Below are positions 45,330 through 54,454 of a stretch of DNA of 64,000 nucleotides, piece by piece. A program made the translations under genes and the position numbers. The notes beneath the pieces were generated by a model. It did not search any database and was not told the origin of the DNA. It saw only the letters and a program-made list of their open reading frames with translations. The stretch comes from Neobacillus pocheonensis (GTDB lineage: Bacteria > Bacillota > Bacilli > Bacillales > Cytobacillaceae): contig JAMQCR010000001.1 of assembly GCA_023702235.1 (NCBI GenBank), positions 1,612,001 to 1,676,000 on the forward strand. Reading direction: 5' to 3'. Position 1 is the stretch's first letter. The number at the start of each line of letters is the position of its first letter.

Positions 45330-46900
45330 TCCATTATAATGTACGTTTCTCCACGCCACCCCTGGAGGTTTTCGCTCCCATGTCTCAACGGGTCAGAGCC
45401 CTTATGCACAATAAATCCGGTCCTTCGTACTTTCTTTGAAATCCTACGAATAAGCCAATATTCGAAATGTATTAATGTATTAGCTTATTTAATTTTCCTG
45501 TAATTGAAGATCTGTTGAAAAATTATATTAAGCAGCCATTGAAATAAAAGGTTGTACTTTTTCGGAACTATAAGATTCATTCTTTCTTGCCATTCCTACT
45601 AGAATTCTTGCGAATTTATTAATTAGTTTCATGATAGACTTCATTTTCTTCATTTTTTTTACCTTAACATTGTTAGAATGGAGTTCTTTAAAATCTTTGT
45701 TGTTCATGACAAGGCTTATTGTGGCTAGGTACAAAAATCGTCTCAAACGGGATCTTCCTCGTTTTGAGAGGACAATTTTTCCTTTCCATTTACCTGAACT
45801 AGCCTCTGCTAAGGGTAACCCAGCATGGCGTAATAAAGAATTACCATGAGCGAAGCTACTGAGGTCTCCTGCTTCTCCTAAAATGCCGGCAAGTGCAATT
45901 TCGCTAATACCTTTAATGGCAAGCAATTTTCTAGCGAAAGGTATTTGTTTAAGAACTTCAGTGACTTCCTTTTCAACTCTTTCTAGCTGGGCTGTAGCCA
46001 AATCAAATTCTTCAAGTAATTGTTCCAGATGTAATTTATAAGCGTCCAGTGCTTGTGATGTACCAACAGAATGAGCAGCTAATTCTATAAGTAGTTGTGC
46101 TTTTCTTAATCTAGCTTGTCGTTTCATTAAGGTTTTCCAGCCATTAACGATTTCCGGTGGTTTCATTGAACTAATTTCATGTGGGGTAGGGAATAAGCGA
46201 AGTGTAGCGATTGCCCCTTTACCTTTAACATCTTTGAACACTTGCCGAAGTTCTGGAAAAACAATATCTACCCAACGATTTATCTGATTTACAGCACTTA
46301 CCAATCTTTTCACGGTCATGTCACGATTAGACATTAAGACTCGCAGTTTTTCAAAGGTTTCTGAGGAAGGGCGAATAAACGAATAGTAACCATTCTTCAC
46401 CATATCAGCAATAACTAAGGCATCTTTTTTATTGCTTTTCGATTGAGTGTTATCTCGATTTTCCTTATTTCTTTTTACTAGGTGGGGGTTTACTGTTACG
46501 ACTTCAATATTTCTTTCATAGAGCCATTTAGAAAGGTTTACCTAGTAATGTCCGGTGGGTTCCATTCCAACGATCGTTGTATCTAAGCCCTTTAAGGCTT
46601 TTAAACGGTTAATCCATTGTATTAATCTAGCAAATCCATCTTCATTATTTTCGAAAGTTAGAGGGTCACCAATAACAATTCCACGGAAGTTAACAGCATG
46701 AGCACCGTGAAACTGTTGTGTTATATCAATTCCAACAATAAGATGTCTGATCGAAATTCTTTCAATTAGTTGATTTTGTTTGTCTTGCATTTTAAACTTC
46801 ATAGTAGAGCTTCCTCCTAAGAGATGATTTTGTGTTGTGTGTGTATAATCATCTTACTGAGGGGCTCTATTTTTTTCAAACGTGAGAAATAGCTCTCTAC
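45330..46900 (-). mobile_element. Second IS110-family element, transposase interrupted by a stop
   Basis: Contains an IS110-type transposase gene different from the one at 11.8 kb. Non-coding ends are 45330-45527 (downstream, with CCACGCCACCCCTGGAGG and other hairpin-forming segments) and 46803-46900 (upstream, with AGATGATT..AATCATCT inverted pair). The long structured downstream side is what the IS1111 subgroup would show for its bridge RNA. Boundaries are approximate. Confidence 0.6.
45528..46802 (-). pseudogene. IS110/IS1111-type transposase with one in-frame TAG
   Basis: The coding frame is continuous except for a TAG at 46542-46544 where Trp (TGG) is expected in GHYWVNLSKWL. N-terminal RHLIVGIDITQQFHG carries the first Asp; VGMEPTGHY carries the Glu; SKSNKKDALVIADMV the last Asp pair. 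The C-terminal domain has LLAIKGISEIALAGILGEAGDL and LLRHAGLPLAEASSGKWKGK. One G-to-A change explains the interruption. Total about 424 codons including the stop, a normal length. Confidence 0.85.
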
Positions 46901-46955
46901 AGGAATTCTAACGTAAGCAGGTTAGTACAACAATACAACAATATTGGGGGAGATT

Positions 46956-47152
46956 ATGGTGCTTATTTTTAATTTTTTTAAAAATATAATACTTACTTTT
47001 TTTCAAGATGGTGTATGGGTATTAGGCTTTTTTTCTTATTAAATAAATCTTTTGAAAATGAAAGGTTTAAACATTTTTCTAAATATGTTATCCTAGTTAT
47101 TTTGGCTTTGTTATTTCTTTACTCGGTTATTAAAGTAGCAGGTACGTTATAA
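46956..47152 (+). CDS. Small hydrophobic membrane protein, frameshifted
   Basis: GGGGGAGATT ribosome binding site, ATG at 46956. The frame opens MVLIFNFFKNIILTFFQDG and continues VWVLGFF to a stop after the T7 run at 47024-47030. Adding one T continues with LLNKSFENERFKHFSKYV and ILVILALLFLYSVIKVAGTL, for 65 residues with two membrane segments. Unknown function; too short for most ORF calls. Confidence 0.5.
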
Positions 47153-47640
47153 ACAGGAATACTTTTTCACTAACGGATGCGATGCTTCAATAAGGAAGGA
47201 TTGCTTTTTACTTATTCAAGTAACGTGAGCAGGATTGTTGAATAAGAAGATTATAATTTGCCTTATAAATGGAAAGGTTTGCCTATTTTATTAGTTTAAG
47301 ATGTCTTGGTTTATCTATTCTCAAATTTCTTCTATAGCATAATTAATCCCTTCATATATTTATTATTTTTTCATATTAATTACTTTTTGATACTTTAATG
47401 CCGTTCTTTTCCTTGTTTAAGTAGCGGATGCAAGAGATCCTGCTGCCATTCTTGTTGGATTTTTTCTTATTCCACTAAAGTAAGCAGAGTTGAAGAAGTA
47501 AATGTCGTAATTGACACAATTTACGTAAGAAGTGAAAAGAAAAAAGCGTCAATTGACGCTTCAATTTTATAATAATGAGATAAGGCTTGAAGGTAAAGTT
47601 TAAAAATAACATGGAATTTATCTAAATTAATACTTAATCT
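47153..47640 (+). repeat. Intergenic region with two related repeats and a terminator
   Basis: Contains two repeat-like units, CACTAACGGATGCGATGC..GGATTGCTTTTTACTTATTC (47169-47218) and AGTAGCGGATGC..GATCCTGCTGCC..TTTTTTCTTATTCCAC (47421-47480). A perfect palindrome GCGTCAATTGACGC with flanking T-run lies at 47545-47570. No ORF with a good start was seen. Confidence 0.5.
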
Positions 47641-47683
47641 AAACCTTGAAGCAAGTAGCTAACTTGCATTCTATATATAACAA

Positions 47684-47712
47684 AACCATCCTTTTAAGGG
47701 ATGGTTCAGGAA
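47684..47712 (-). terminator. Hairpin downstream of the DUF1657 gene
   Basis: AACCATCC and GGATGGTT form a stem around TTTTAAG. On the minus strand TTTTG follows, ending the two-gene operon. Confidence 0.6.
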
Positions 47713-47807
47713 AATGGAATAGATTTTTTCATATAATATCATATTCTGATCGCCAGAAAATGTATCTGGGATGGTTTATCATATTTAAGTATAACGGTTA
47801 TATTTTC

Positions 47808-48011
47808 TTACTGATTGTATTGAGGCTCTTCACCTTGAATTTCTTGAAGACGAGGTTCAAGGCTGTCAAGCACGGATTTTGTTTGTTGTGCAGCTTGTTG
47901 ATAAAGTTGTTTTGCATTTTGATTATCGGTAGCTAACGCAAAAGATTCAAAGCTTGCCTGAGCACTTTTTAAACCGGCTAAAGCTTGTTTTACCTGTGTT
48001 CCAACTGTCAT
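47808..48011 (-). CDS. DUF1657 family protein
   Basis: A 67-residue helical protein matching DUF1657: MTVGTQVKQALAGLKSAQASFESFAL, then QNAKQLYQQAAQQTKSVLDSLEPRL, ending in an acidic EIQGEEPQYNQ. Members occur in spore-formers, often near SpoVA-type or YetF genes, and are suspected spore proteins. AGAGGGA site. It lies 33 bases after the glycine-zipper gene on the same strand. Confidence 0.85.
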   Translation of the reverse strand: MTVGTQVKQALAGLKSAQASFESFALATDNQNAKQLYQQAAQQTKSVLDSLEPRLQEIQGEEPQYNQ

Positions 48012-48044
48012 TTAAAAGTCCCTCTTTCGTTTGATTATTGAATT

Positions 48045-48254
48045 TTACTCGTCTCGGTCCGTGGCACGATTGTTAGCAGCATCGACACTATCGCCCGCCT
48101 TATTTCCCATCGCTCCACCAGCTATAGCACCTGCAAGGGTACCAAGGGGTCCAAGAACAGAACCCACTGCAGCACCCGCAACAGCACCTACGCTAGTTCC
48201 TACAGCTTCACCAGCGTCGTTATCATCACGATTGCGTTCATTATTGTCAGTCAT
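48045..48254 (-). CDS. Small glycine-zipper protein
   Basis: A 69-residue protein. A hydrophilic N-terminus (TDNNERNRDDNDAGEAVG) leads to a Gly/Ala-rich stretch (TSVGAVAGAAVGSVLGPLG and GTLAGAIAGGAMGNKAGD) with GxxxG spacing typical of glycine-zipper membrane or membrane-associated helices. A polar tail follows. AGGGAGTAG upstream. Paired with the DUF1657 gene, it may be a spore-associated protein; function unknown. Confidence 0.7.
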   Translation of the reverse strand: MTDNNERNRDDNDAGEAVGTSVGAVAGAAVGSVLGPLGTLAGAIAGGAMGNKAGDSVDAANNRATDRDE

Positions 48255-48842
48255 TCATCTACTCCCTAGTTTTTTTGGGGGAAGCGCTATTTGATTGACA
48301 GCACATTCCCAGAACATATTTTGCCCAACCGAGGATGATTTACGCAAAGAGTTAAAATGAAGTTGTACACCAGAAGAATGTTAAAAGTAAGTGAGAAGAA
48401 AACATAAAAAGAGCAAGGCAAAATTATGTAATTTCTATATGAAGGGTGTCGAGCCTTGTTCTGTATTATTTAAATTGTTCAAACGGAGAAATAAAATACA
48501 TTTTTTGGAATTTTATAAAATCTACCATTTAGGAATAGTAACTATTCAAGAATTATAATGGATGCTTTTACAACAAAAAAGGCGTCAGATTGACGCTTCA
48601 ATTTGAAACAAAAACATGTTAGGTTTATGATGGAATATTTATGATTATGAGAAAAATGTTAAATATGATAGACAAGCGGGGATTGTAAACAACGATAATG
48701 TGCAACAAAAGTGAAGGTTCTTGTTTAAACACTAACGGGTTCATTATACAACAAGTTCTGATTGCTTTAAAGCGGTCTTTTTCTTTAAAATTGAATTACG
48801 ATGACCATAAGATTGTTGCAAAAAACAAGGGGGAAGAGTAAT
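48255..48842. repeat. Intergenic region with repeat hairpins
   Basis: About 590 bases with no supported gene. GCGTCAGATTGACGC followed by TTCAATTT at 48582-48606 is a near-copy of the palindrome at 47545. CACTAACGGGTTC..GATTGCTTTAAAGCGGTCTTTTTCTTT at 48729-48787 resembles the dispersed intergenic repeat. Confidence 0.5.
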
Positions 48843-49552
48843 TTGAAACGGGTTGTTATTTCTTGGAGTGGTGGAAAGGATTGCTGTATGTGTTTAGACA
48901 GAGTTATTCAACAAGGTTACCAAGTTGTAGGATTAATTACCATGGTTTCTGATGTTTTTAGGAGAACATGTGCTCATGGTATTCCGATAGAAGTTGTAAA
49001 AATGCAAGCTGAAGCATTACAAATACCTATCACTTTTATTAATTCTACTCCTGATTACGAATATCAATTGGTAAACGCTCTAATAGAAATGAAGGAAAAT
49101 CAAAATGTCGATACGGTGATTTTCGGATCCCTTTATGTAGAGACAGATCGACAGTGGAATGAACAAGCTGCTGCGAAAGCAGGACTTCATTCGGAATTTC
49201 CCCTTTGGATTCGTTCAGAAGAAGTAAGTAAGTTAGCCAAAGAATGGTTACAGTTAGGTTATAAGACCATTATTTGTAGGGTGAAAGATGGTTATTTAGA
49301 CAAGTCTTGGGCAGGGGAAAGTCTAAATTCAAATTTTTTCTCTCACGCTATCCATTCAGATATTTGCCCGATGGGGGAAATGGGGGAATTTCATACATTT
49401 GTTCTTGATGGCCATTATTTAAAAAGAGATTAGAAGTGTCTTATACCGATACTGTATTAAACAGCGGTCTCTGGTCATTAGATATTAATGGGCCTGAAAT
49501 TAGTAGCGAAATGATCTTCCCAAATGGAGGAGCATTTGTTAGATATAGCTAA
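48843..49552 (+). CDS. Dph6-like ATP pyrophosphatase (diphthine-ammonia ligase family), one frameshift
   Basis: A PP-loop ATP pyrophosphatase: VVISWSGGKDCCMCLDR is the SGGKD loop, with FGSLYVETDRQWNEQ and ICPMGEMGEFHTFV downstream, the family hallmark. TTG start at 48843 after GGGGGAAG. The frame breaks at 49410-49413: GATGGCCATT should be GATGGCCCATT. The partial duplicate at 59.5 kb reads GATGGACCATT in an open frame, which supports a lost base here. Correction extends the protein to 236 residues. In bacteria the family's substrate is unknown; diphthamide is not made. Confidence 0.82.
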
Positions 49553-49594
49553 TAGGCTATTCATTTATAGATTTCCTTAACATTTTTTAAGTAT

Positions 49595-49728
49595 TTTTAA
49601 TCGAAGAGATGGTAGAAAAATTAATAGCAGAGAATTATATAGATGTAGTTGTATTAGCTCAGCTTTCTATGAAAATGTCACAGTATAAAAAGATTTTAAA
49701 TGGAATCAAGGTCTTCCCATTATCATGA
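49595..49728 (+). pseudogene. Possible Asp/Glu racemase-like 3' fragment
   Basis: In one frame the segment reads LIEEMVEKLIAENY, IDVVVLAQLSMKMSQYKK and ILNGIKVFPLS, then TGA. The VVVLAQLSM..VFPLS pattern resembles the C-terminal VIVLAQGSM..VLSSP of Asp/Glu racemase-like proteins. No start or upstream part is present. A low-confidence relic. Confidence 0.35.
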
Positions 49729-49921
49729 AAAATGAAAGAAAATTCTTTTTAAACAGCGGCTCTTTGCTTTCCTCATAAGTTAGCATGATAATTTCTCCTT
49801 TTTAAAAGGAAGGAATCAACGAAAGCAAAGGTAAGACACAAAAACTTCACACTCAATCGAAATTATTCGTTATAAAATATTTCTATATAATAATCCAATT
49901 ATTTTAAGGAGGAGAAAAAAT

Positions 49922-51010
49922 ATGAAAAAAAAGAAGATTCTCTTAGCCTTACAGGGCGGAGGGGCGCATGGAGCTTTTACATGGGGAGTTCTCGATCGAT
50001 TGCTTGAAGAAGAAAACTTGGAAGTTGTAGCTGTATCAGGTACGAGTGCAGGGGCGGTTAACGCAACCGTAATGGCCTATGGATTGTCGATTGGAAACAG
50101 GCAAACGGCGCGAGAGAAGCTCGACTTATTTTGGCGTAAAAACGCTGAATCGGGAATGTTTTCTCCTTTTCAACCGACATGGTTGGATAAAATGGTGAGT
50201 CCTGGTAATATGAATTTCAACCCACTCTATGAATCATGGGGAATCATCACTTCATTCCTCTCCCCTTATCAGCTCAATCCTTTCGATTTTAACCCGCTTA
50301 AGAATACACTGAATGAGACGATTGATTTTGAGAAGGTCCGTAACAATCAGAAAATAAAGCTTTTCTTATCTGCTACTAATGTGAGGACCTCACAAGTTAA
50401 AGTGTTTGATTCCCATGAAATTACAGTCGATACCGTCCTAGCATCAGCGTGCTTGCCGCAAATCTTTAAAGCTGTTGAAATCAATGGAGAGCATTACTGG
50501 GATGGTGGTTATGTAGGGAATCCTTCTCTCTTCCCACTGCTATGGGAGCATGATTGTAATGATTTAATGGTTGTTCAAATTGACCCGACCAATTACCCCG
50601 AGCTGCCGACAAATGCTCATGACATTGTTGATCGTGCAACCGACATCGGTTTTAACGCTAGTTTAATGCGTGAAATACGCGTCATCAATTCGTTAAATAG
50701 AGTTGTCGATCATGGGTTTGATTACGATGGTCAATTAGAGAAAGTCAATATTCACTTTATTAATACAGGTGAAGGTTTGAACAATTTAGATGGTTCAAGC
50801 AAATTAAATGTTTCATGGGATTATCTCATTTACTTGCGTGACTTTGGCCAAAAAAATGCTGATTCCTGGATCATGGAAAATTACGATAAGATTGGCGTCA
50901 AGTCAACATTTGATGTTGAAAAGTTTTTTGGTTCGGACTCCCCTGAAGCCCTAACTTTAAAATTTCCCAGCAGGAAAAAAGTCCGACCTTTTGATTGCTT
51001 TTTCCAATAA
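49922..51010 (+). CDS. Patatin-like phospholipase family protein
   Basis: A 362-residue acyl hydrolase. LALQGGGAHGAFTWGVLDRL is the oxyanion loop, Ser42 lies in AVSGTSAGAVNA and the catalytic Asp at about 194 in YWDGGYVGNPSL completes the dyad. No signal peptide. The AAGGAGGAG site is strong. Bacterial patatins act on lipids; the specific substrate and cellular role are not evident. The gene is intact and stands alone in a repeat-rich region. Confidence 0.9.
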   Translation: MKKKKILLALQGGGAHGAFTWGVLDRLLEEENLEVVAVSGTSAGAVNATVMAYGLSIGNRQTAREKLDLFWRKNAESGMFSPFQPTWLDKMVSPGNMNFNPLYESWGIITSFLSPYQLNPFDFNPLKNTLNETIDFEKVRNNQKIKLFLSATNVRTSQVKVFDSHEITVDTVLASACLPQIFKAVEINGEHYWDGGYVGNPSLFPLLWEHDCNDLMVVQIDPTNYPELPTNAHDIVDRATDIGFNASLMREIRVINSLNRVVDHGFDYDGQLEKVNIHFINTGEGLNNLDGSSKLNVSWDYLIYLRDFGQKNADSWIMENYDKIGVKSTFDVEKFFGSDSPEALTLKFPSRKKVRPFDCFFQ

Positions 51011-51770
51011 GTATTTTTCACAAATTCTACCGTTTTATGTAAAAAAGCCACGCTAAGAGATTTAGAGTCATTTTACCCTGTTTTCAATTGTATTGTATAT
51101 TAAAGTGGGCTATTTCTAGTAAATTGTGTTACATTGGCAACCGATATAGTAGTTTTTCGGACTCAGGGTGTTTAGTAAGGTTGAGTTTTAGAAAAATAGG
51201 AGTATATCATCGCTTAGAACTCTAGGATTATTTAGCCAAAATGAAAGGCCATTAATTCCTTAGCAAAGGAAAAAGTCGACTTACTTCATCCAGGAATTGC
51301 CTAAGCGTATGTTTTCCCCGTTTCGTTGGTAGGACCCCATGATATAGTATAGCTGTATCTCTAGCAGAAGCTCGGCTCCTTAATAATAGGAAATCCGGGC
51401 TTTTTTTACCTTTAAGCCAGAACAGAATCCTTACTTTTTCAATCGTTACAAAAAAGCACCTAAGGTATCTAATGTCCTAGTTCGCCTATTTGCCTTCCTA
51501 TGGGTAACGTCAGGAAATGCGGATTTACAAGGATAGAAGGTTTTTTTGACTTTTAATAGTTTTAATATTCTAAATAGGAATAGCAGGGTATGAATTATAA
51601 CTAATTTTTAAATATTGAATTTTAAGTTAATATTTGATTAATGAAACTTTATTTTTTGACATTAAAAGAAAGGCTACTACCCTAGAAAAGGAGTGATTGA
51701 CATTTTTGTCTTGTAGGCATTTTTTTTACTTTTGAAAGCGGTTGCTGTTAATTAGAAAGGGGAACGTTTG
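51011..51770. other. Long intergenic region
   Basis: About 760 bases with no supported gene. A possible terminator is AGCTCGG at 51375-51381 pairing (one G-T) with CCGGGCT at 51399-51405, followed by TTTTTTT. Confidence 0.6.
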
Positions 51771-53084
51771 ATGGACAATAGGGCAATAACTTTGGAAAAA
51801 CAAACTTTACGAAAAGGTACCATGTGAATCATTCCATTTACATTTTTATTGAATATAGTTTCCTATCTGGACCGAGCAAATATAGGGTATGCAGCGCTGC
51901 AAATGAACAAGGATTTAGCCCTTTCCAGTGAGGTATTCGGGGTCGTTTCAGGGCTTTTTTTTATCGGTTATTTTATTTTTGAGGTACCAAGCAATGTGAT
52001 GATGCAACGGTTTGGAGCAAGAGTCTGGATTGCCCGTATTTTAATCACGTGGGGAATTGTTTCGGTACTGACAGGATTCGCACAAAACACAACACAGTTA
52101 TATATTTTAAGATTTTTAAGCGGAAGCAGGATTTTTTCCAGGGATCATCCTATATCTGACTAATTGGTTTAGATCAAAAGAACATGCAACAACAATTGCG
52201 TTATTCACGTCCGCCATCCCTGTCTCTTACATAATAGGGGCTCCTCTAAGTACTTGGGTTATGGACCATGTGAATTTTATAGGTATGCATGGATGGGAGA
52301 TGGATGTTTATTTTGGAAGGTGCACCTGCCTTCCTAATGGGAATTGTAACGTATTTTTATCTGACTGAACGTCCCGAAAATGCTGAGTGGCTTACAATTG
52401 AACAAAAGAAATGGCTAATATCAGCTTTACGGGAAGAGAGAGAATCAAAGAAAAACGTAAAAAATCTAAGCACCTTGAAAGCTATGTCTGATCCTAAAGT
52501 GTTGTTCCTTTCTTTTATTTATTTTGTTTATCAAACGGGAAGCCTCGGTGTTGGGTATTGGATGCCCCAGATTATAAAAGGCTTTTCTAAAACAGTAACA
52601 AATACCCAAATAGGGTTAATTGCAATGATTCCTTATATAGTTGCCACTATTGGGATGATTTATTGGTCACGTCGTTCTGACGTTAAAGGAGAGAGGCGAA
52701 TGCATTCAGCCATTCCGCTTTTAGTTGCAGGTATTGGTTTAATAGGCGCTGGCATCACAAAGAATCCTTATTTATCTATTGCTTTAATATCAATTTCACT
52801 GACAGGTATGTATAGTTTTAAATCTCCCTTTTGGCCTTGCCTTCACTGTTTCTAACACAATCAAGTGCAGCGGTTGCAATAGCTGCCATTAATTCAATTG
52901 GGAACCTAAGCGGATTTGTTGGCCATATGCTGTTGGTGCATTAAAAGGTGCTACAGGGAGTACGAAAACGGGATTAATTTTCTTGAGTGCCCTTTTGTTT
53001 ATATCTTTTATCATGGTACTATCCATGCGAATTGAAAAAACGAATAATTCTTCAGAGAACGAAAGTCTGGAGCAAACTATCTAA
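51771..53084 (+). pseudogene. MFS transporter (anion/sugar-acid:H+ symporter type), multiply disrupted
   Basis: Family features are IVSYLDRANIGYAALQMNKDL, SGLFFIGYFIFEVPSNVMM, RWMFILEGAPAFLMGI and a central ERPENAEWL loop, all typical of the ACS (phthalate/hexuronate/tartrate) permeases. Disruptions: TGA at 51825, about two bases missing near 52128, an extra G near 52293, one base missing near 52833 (GGCC), and one C missing at 52921 (GGCC). AAAGGGGAAC precedes the start. It was probably a transporter for a dicarboxylate or sugar acid linked to the following catabolic genes. Confidence 0.85.
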
Positions 53085-53113
53085 GCAAGATATTTAGTGG
53101 GGGAGAAAAATAA

Positions 53114-53751
53114 ATGAGTATTGAAAACCAGTTTGAAAACGTTCCAACAACTTGTATTTCTGATAGCATGCAAGGGCTCTATAACCTGGCGCCAACGATT
53201 AAGCCATTAAAAGATGAATATCGCGTGGCAGGAAGAGCTTTTACTGTAAAAATGCCTGTTGGAGACAACCTAGTCTTTTTGAAAGCGATTAAGGAAGCTA
53301 AACCGGGAGATATCCTTGTTGTGGATGCGAAAGGAGATACCTACCTGGCCATTGCGGGAGATTTTATTGTAGGAACTGCCCAAAACCATAGGAATCAAAG
53401 GAATTGTTGCAGATGGCGTGATCCGGGATATTGAAGGAATAAAGCAGTTGAATTTTCCTGTTTTTTGTCTCGACACTACGGTTGCTGCTAGCGGCAAAGC
53501 AGGAATGGGAGAAATGAATGTACCTATCTCCTGTGGTGGAGTAACGATTCATCCGGGAGATATTATTGTAGGCGATACCGATGGGGTCGTTGTGGTGCCG
53601 CAGGAAATCGAACAAGAAGTCTTGGAAAAGTCGTTACAAAAATTAGAATTCGATATAAAACGAGCAGAGAGGATTTCTGGTTAACCAGAAGAAGTAATCA
53701 AATATTTAGAGGATTTTCTAACAAAAGTAAGAGAGGAATTAAATGAATAGG
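53114..53751 (+). pseudogene. RraA-like / HMG-type aldolase family protein, disrupted
   Basis: About 210 residues. TTCISDSMQGLYNLAPTIKP and AVGD-like MPVGDNLVFLKAI open the domain. GDFIVGTAQ then IGIKGIVADGVIRDIEGI (after removing one extra A near 53388) is the RraA/4-hydroxy-4-methyl-2-oxoglutarate aldolase core with its Gly-x-x-x-D-G-x-x-R-D motif. A TAA at 53682 precedes an in-frame tail PEEVIKYLEDFLTKVREEL ending at 53751. GGGGGAG start site. Likely a former aldolase of hydroxy-acid catabolism. Confidence 0.75.
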
Positions 53752-53799
53752 CAAATGGGGCAGACGAGTTTTGATTTTTCGCTCTGCTCCATTATTTTT

Positions 53800-54330
53800 T
53801 TAAAGATTGTACATGTCTAGACCTTCTATTAATTGCACAAAGGCTCGAACAACATTGAGCTCTAAGGATTCTAGATGATATAGCATCGATGTCTTTTGAA
53901 TGATTAGTTTACCATCTTTATCCATAAGATCGATCTTATTGACATTTTCTTCATTTTCTAAAAATAGAGAAGGCATAATCGCGTACCCTAAACCGTTAAC
54001 AACCATTTCCTTACAAGTATCACCTTGATCTACTACCATAGCCATAGATGGAGGCTGTAAAAAACGTTCAGCCCACCAATTTTCTACTAACTGTTTGTAT
54101 AGAGCATCTGTACGATAGTCTATTCTCGGCATTTGGGGGAGATCCTTTAGGTTTATGTTATTTTTTGATGCTATACATAGCTTCTCATCGAATAATAATT
54201 TTTTCTGATCCGCCAACCGTACTCGCCGCGAATAAAACCGATATGAACCTCTTGGTTATACAATAATTTAAAAATATCTTGGCTGTAACCAGTCTCCACT
54301 TGAAAAGACACATGAATATAAAACTTTCAT
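53800..54330 (-). pseudogene. LysR family regulator, C-terminal fragment with frameshift
   Basis: Only the effector-binding domain remains. Reading from 54330: VSFQVETGYSQDIFKLLYNQ, HIGFIRGEYGW, one base missing near 54219 (GGCGG for GGGCGG), ADQKKLLFDEKLCIASK, and VVNGLGYAIMPSLFLE to the end. The N-terminal helix-turn-helix is absent. Divergent from the aconitase relic, it may have regulated that gene. Confidence 0.8.
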
Positions 54331-54454
54331 GCTTCTCCATGAAAAATAGGTATTTCCTAAGTAATTCTATTTTGCAATAAAATGAAATCAAACACAAAGG
54401 ATTAATGGTTTTAGCAAATGAATTCATCAGATCAAGTCAATGGGGGTAAAAACG

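Noticed and set aside
47646..47936. A 96-codon plus-strand ORF
   Set aside because: It runs through a terminator-like hairpin and antisense to the well-supported DUF1657 gene.
48031..48294. An 87-codon plus-strand ORF rich in Ala/Pro/Arg
   Set aside because: It is the antisense shadow of the glycine-zipper gene.
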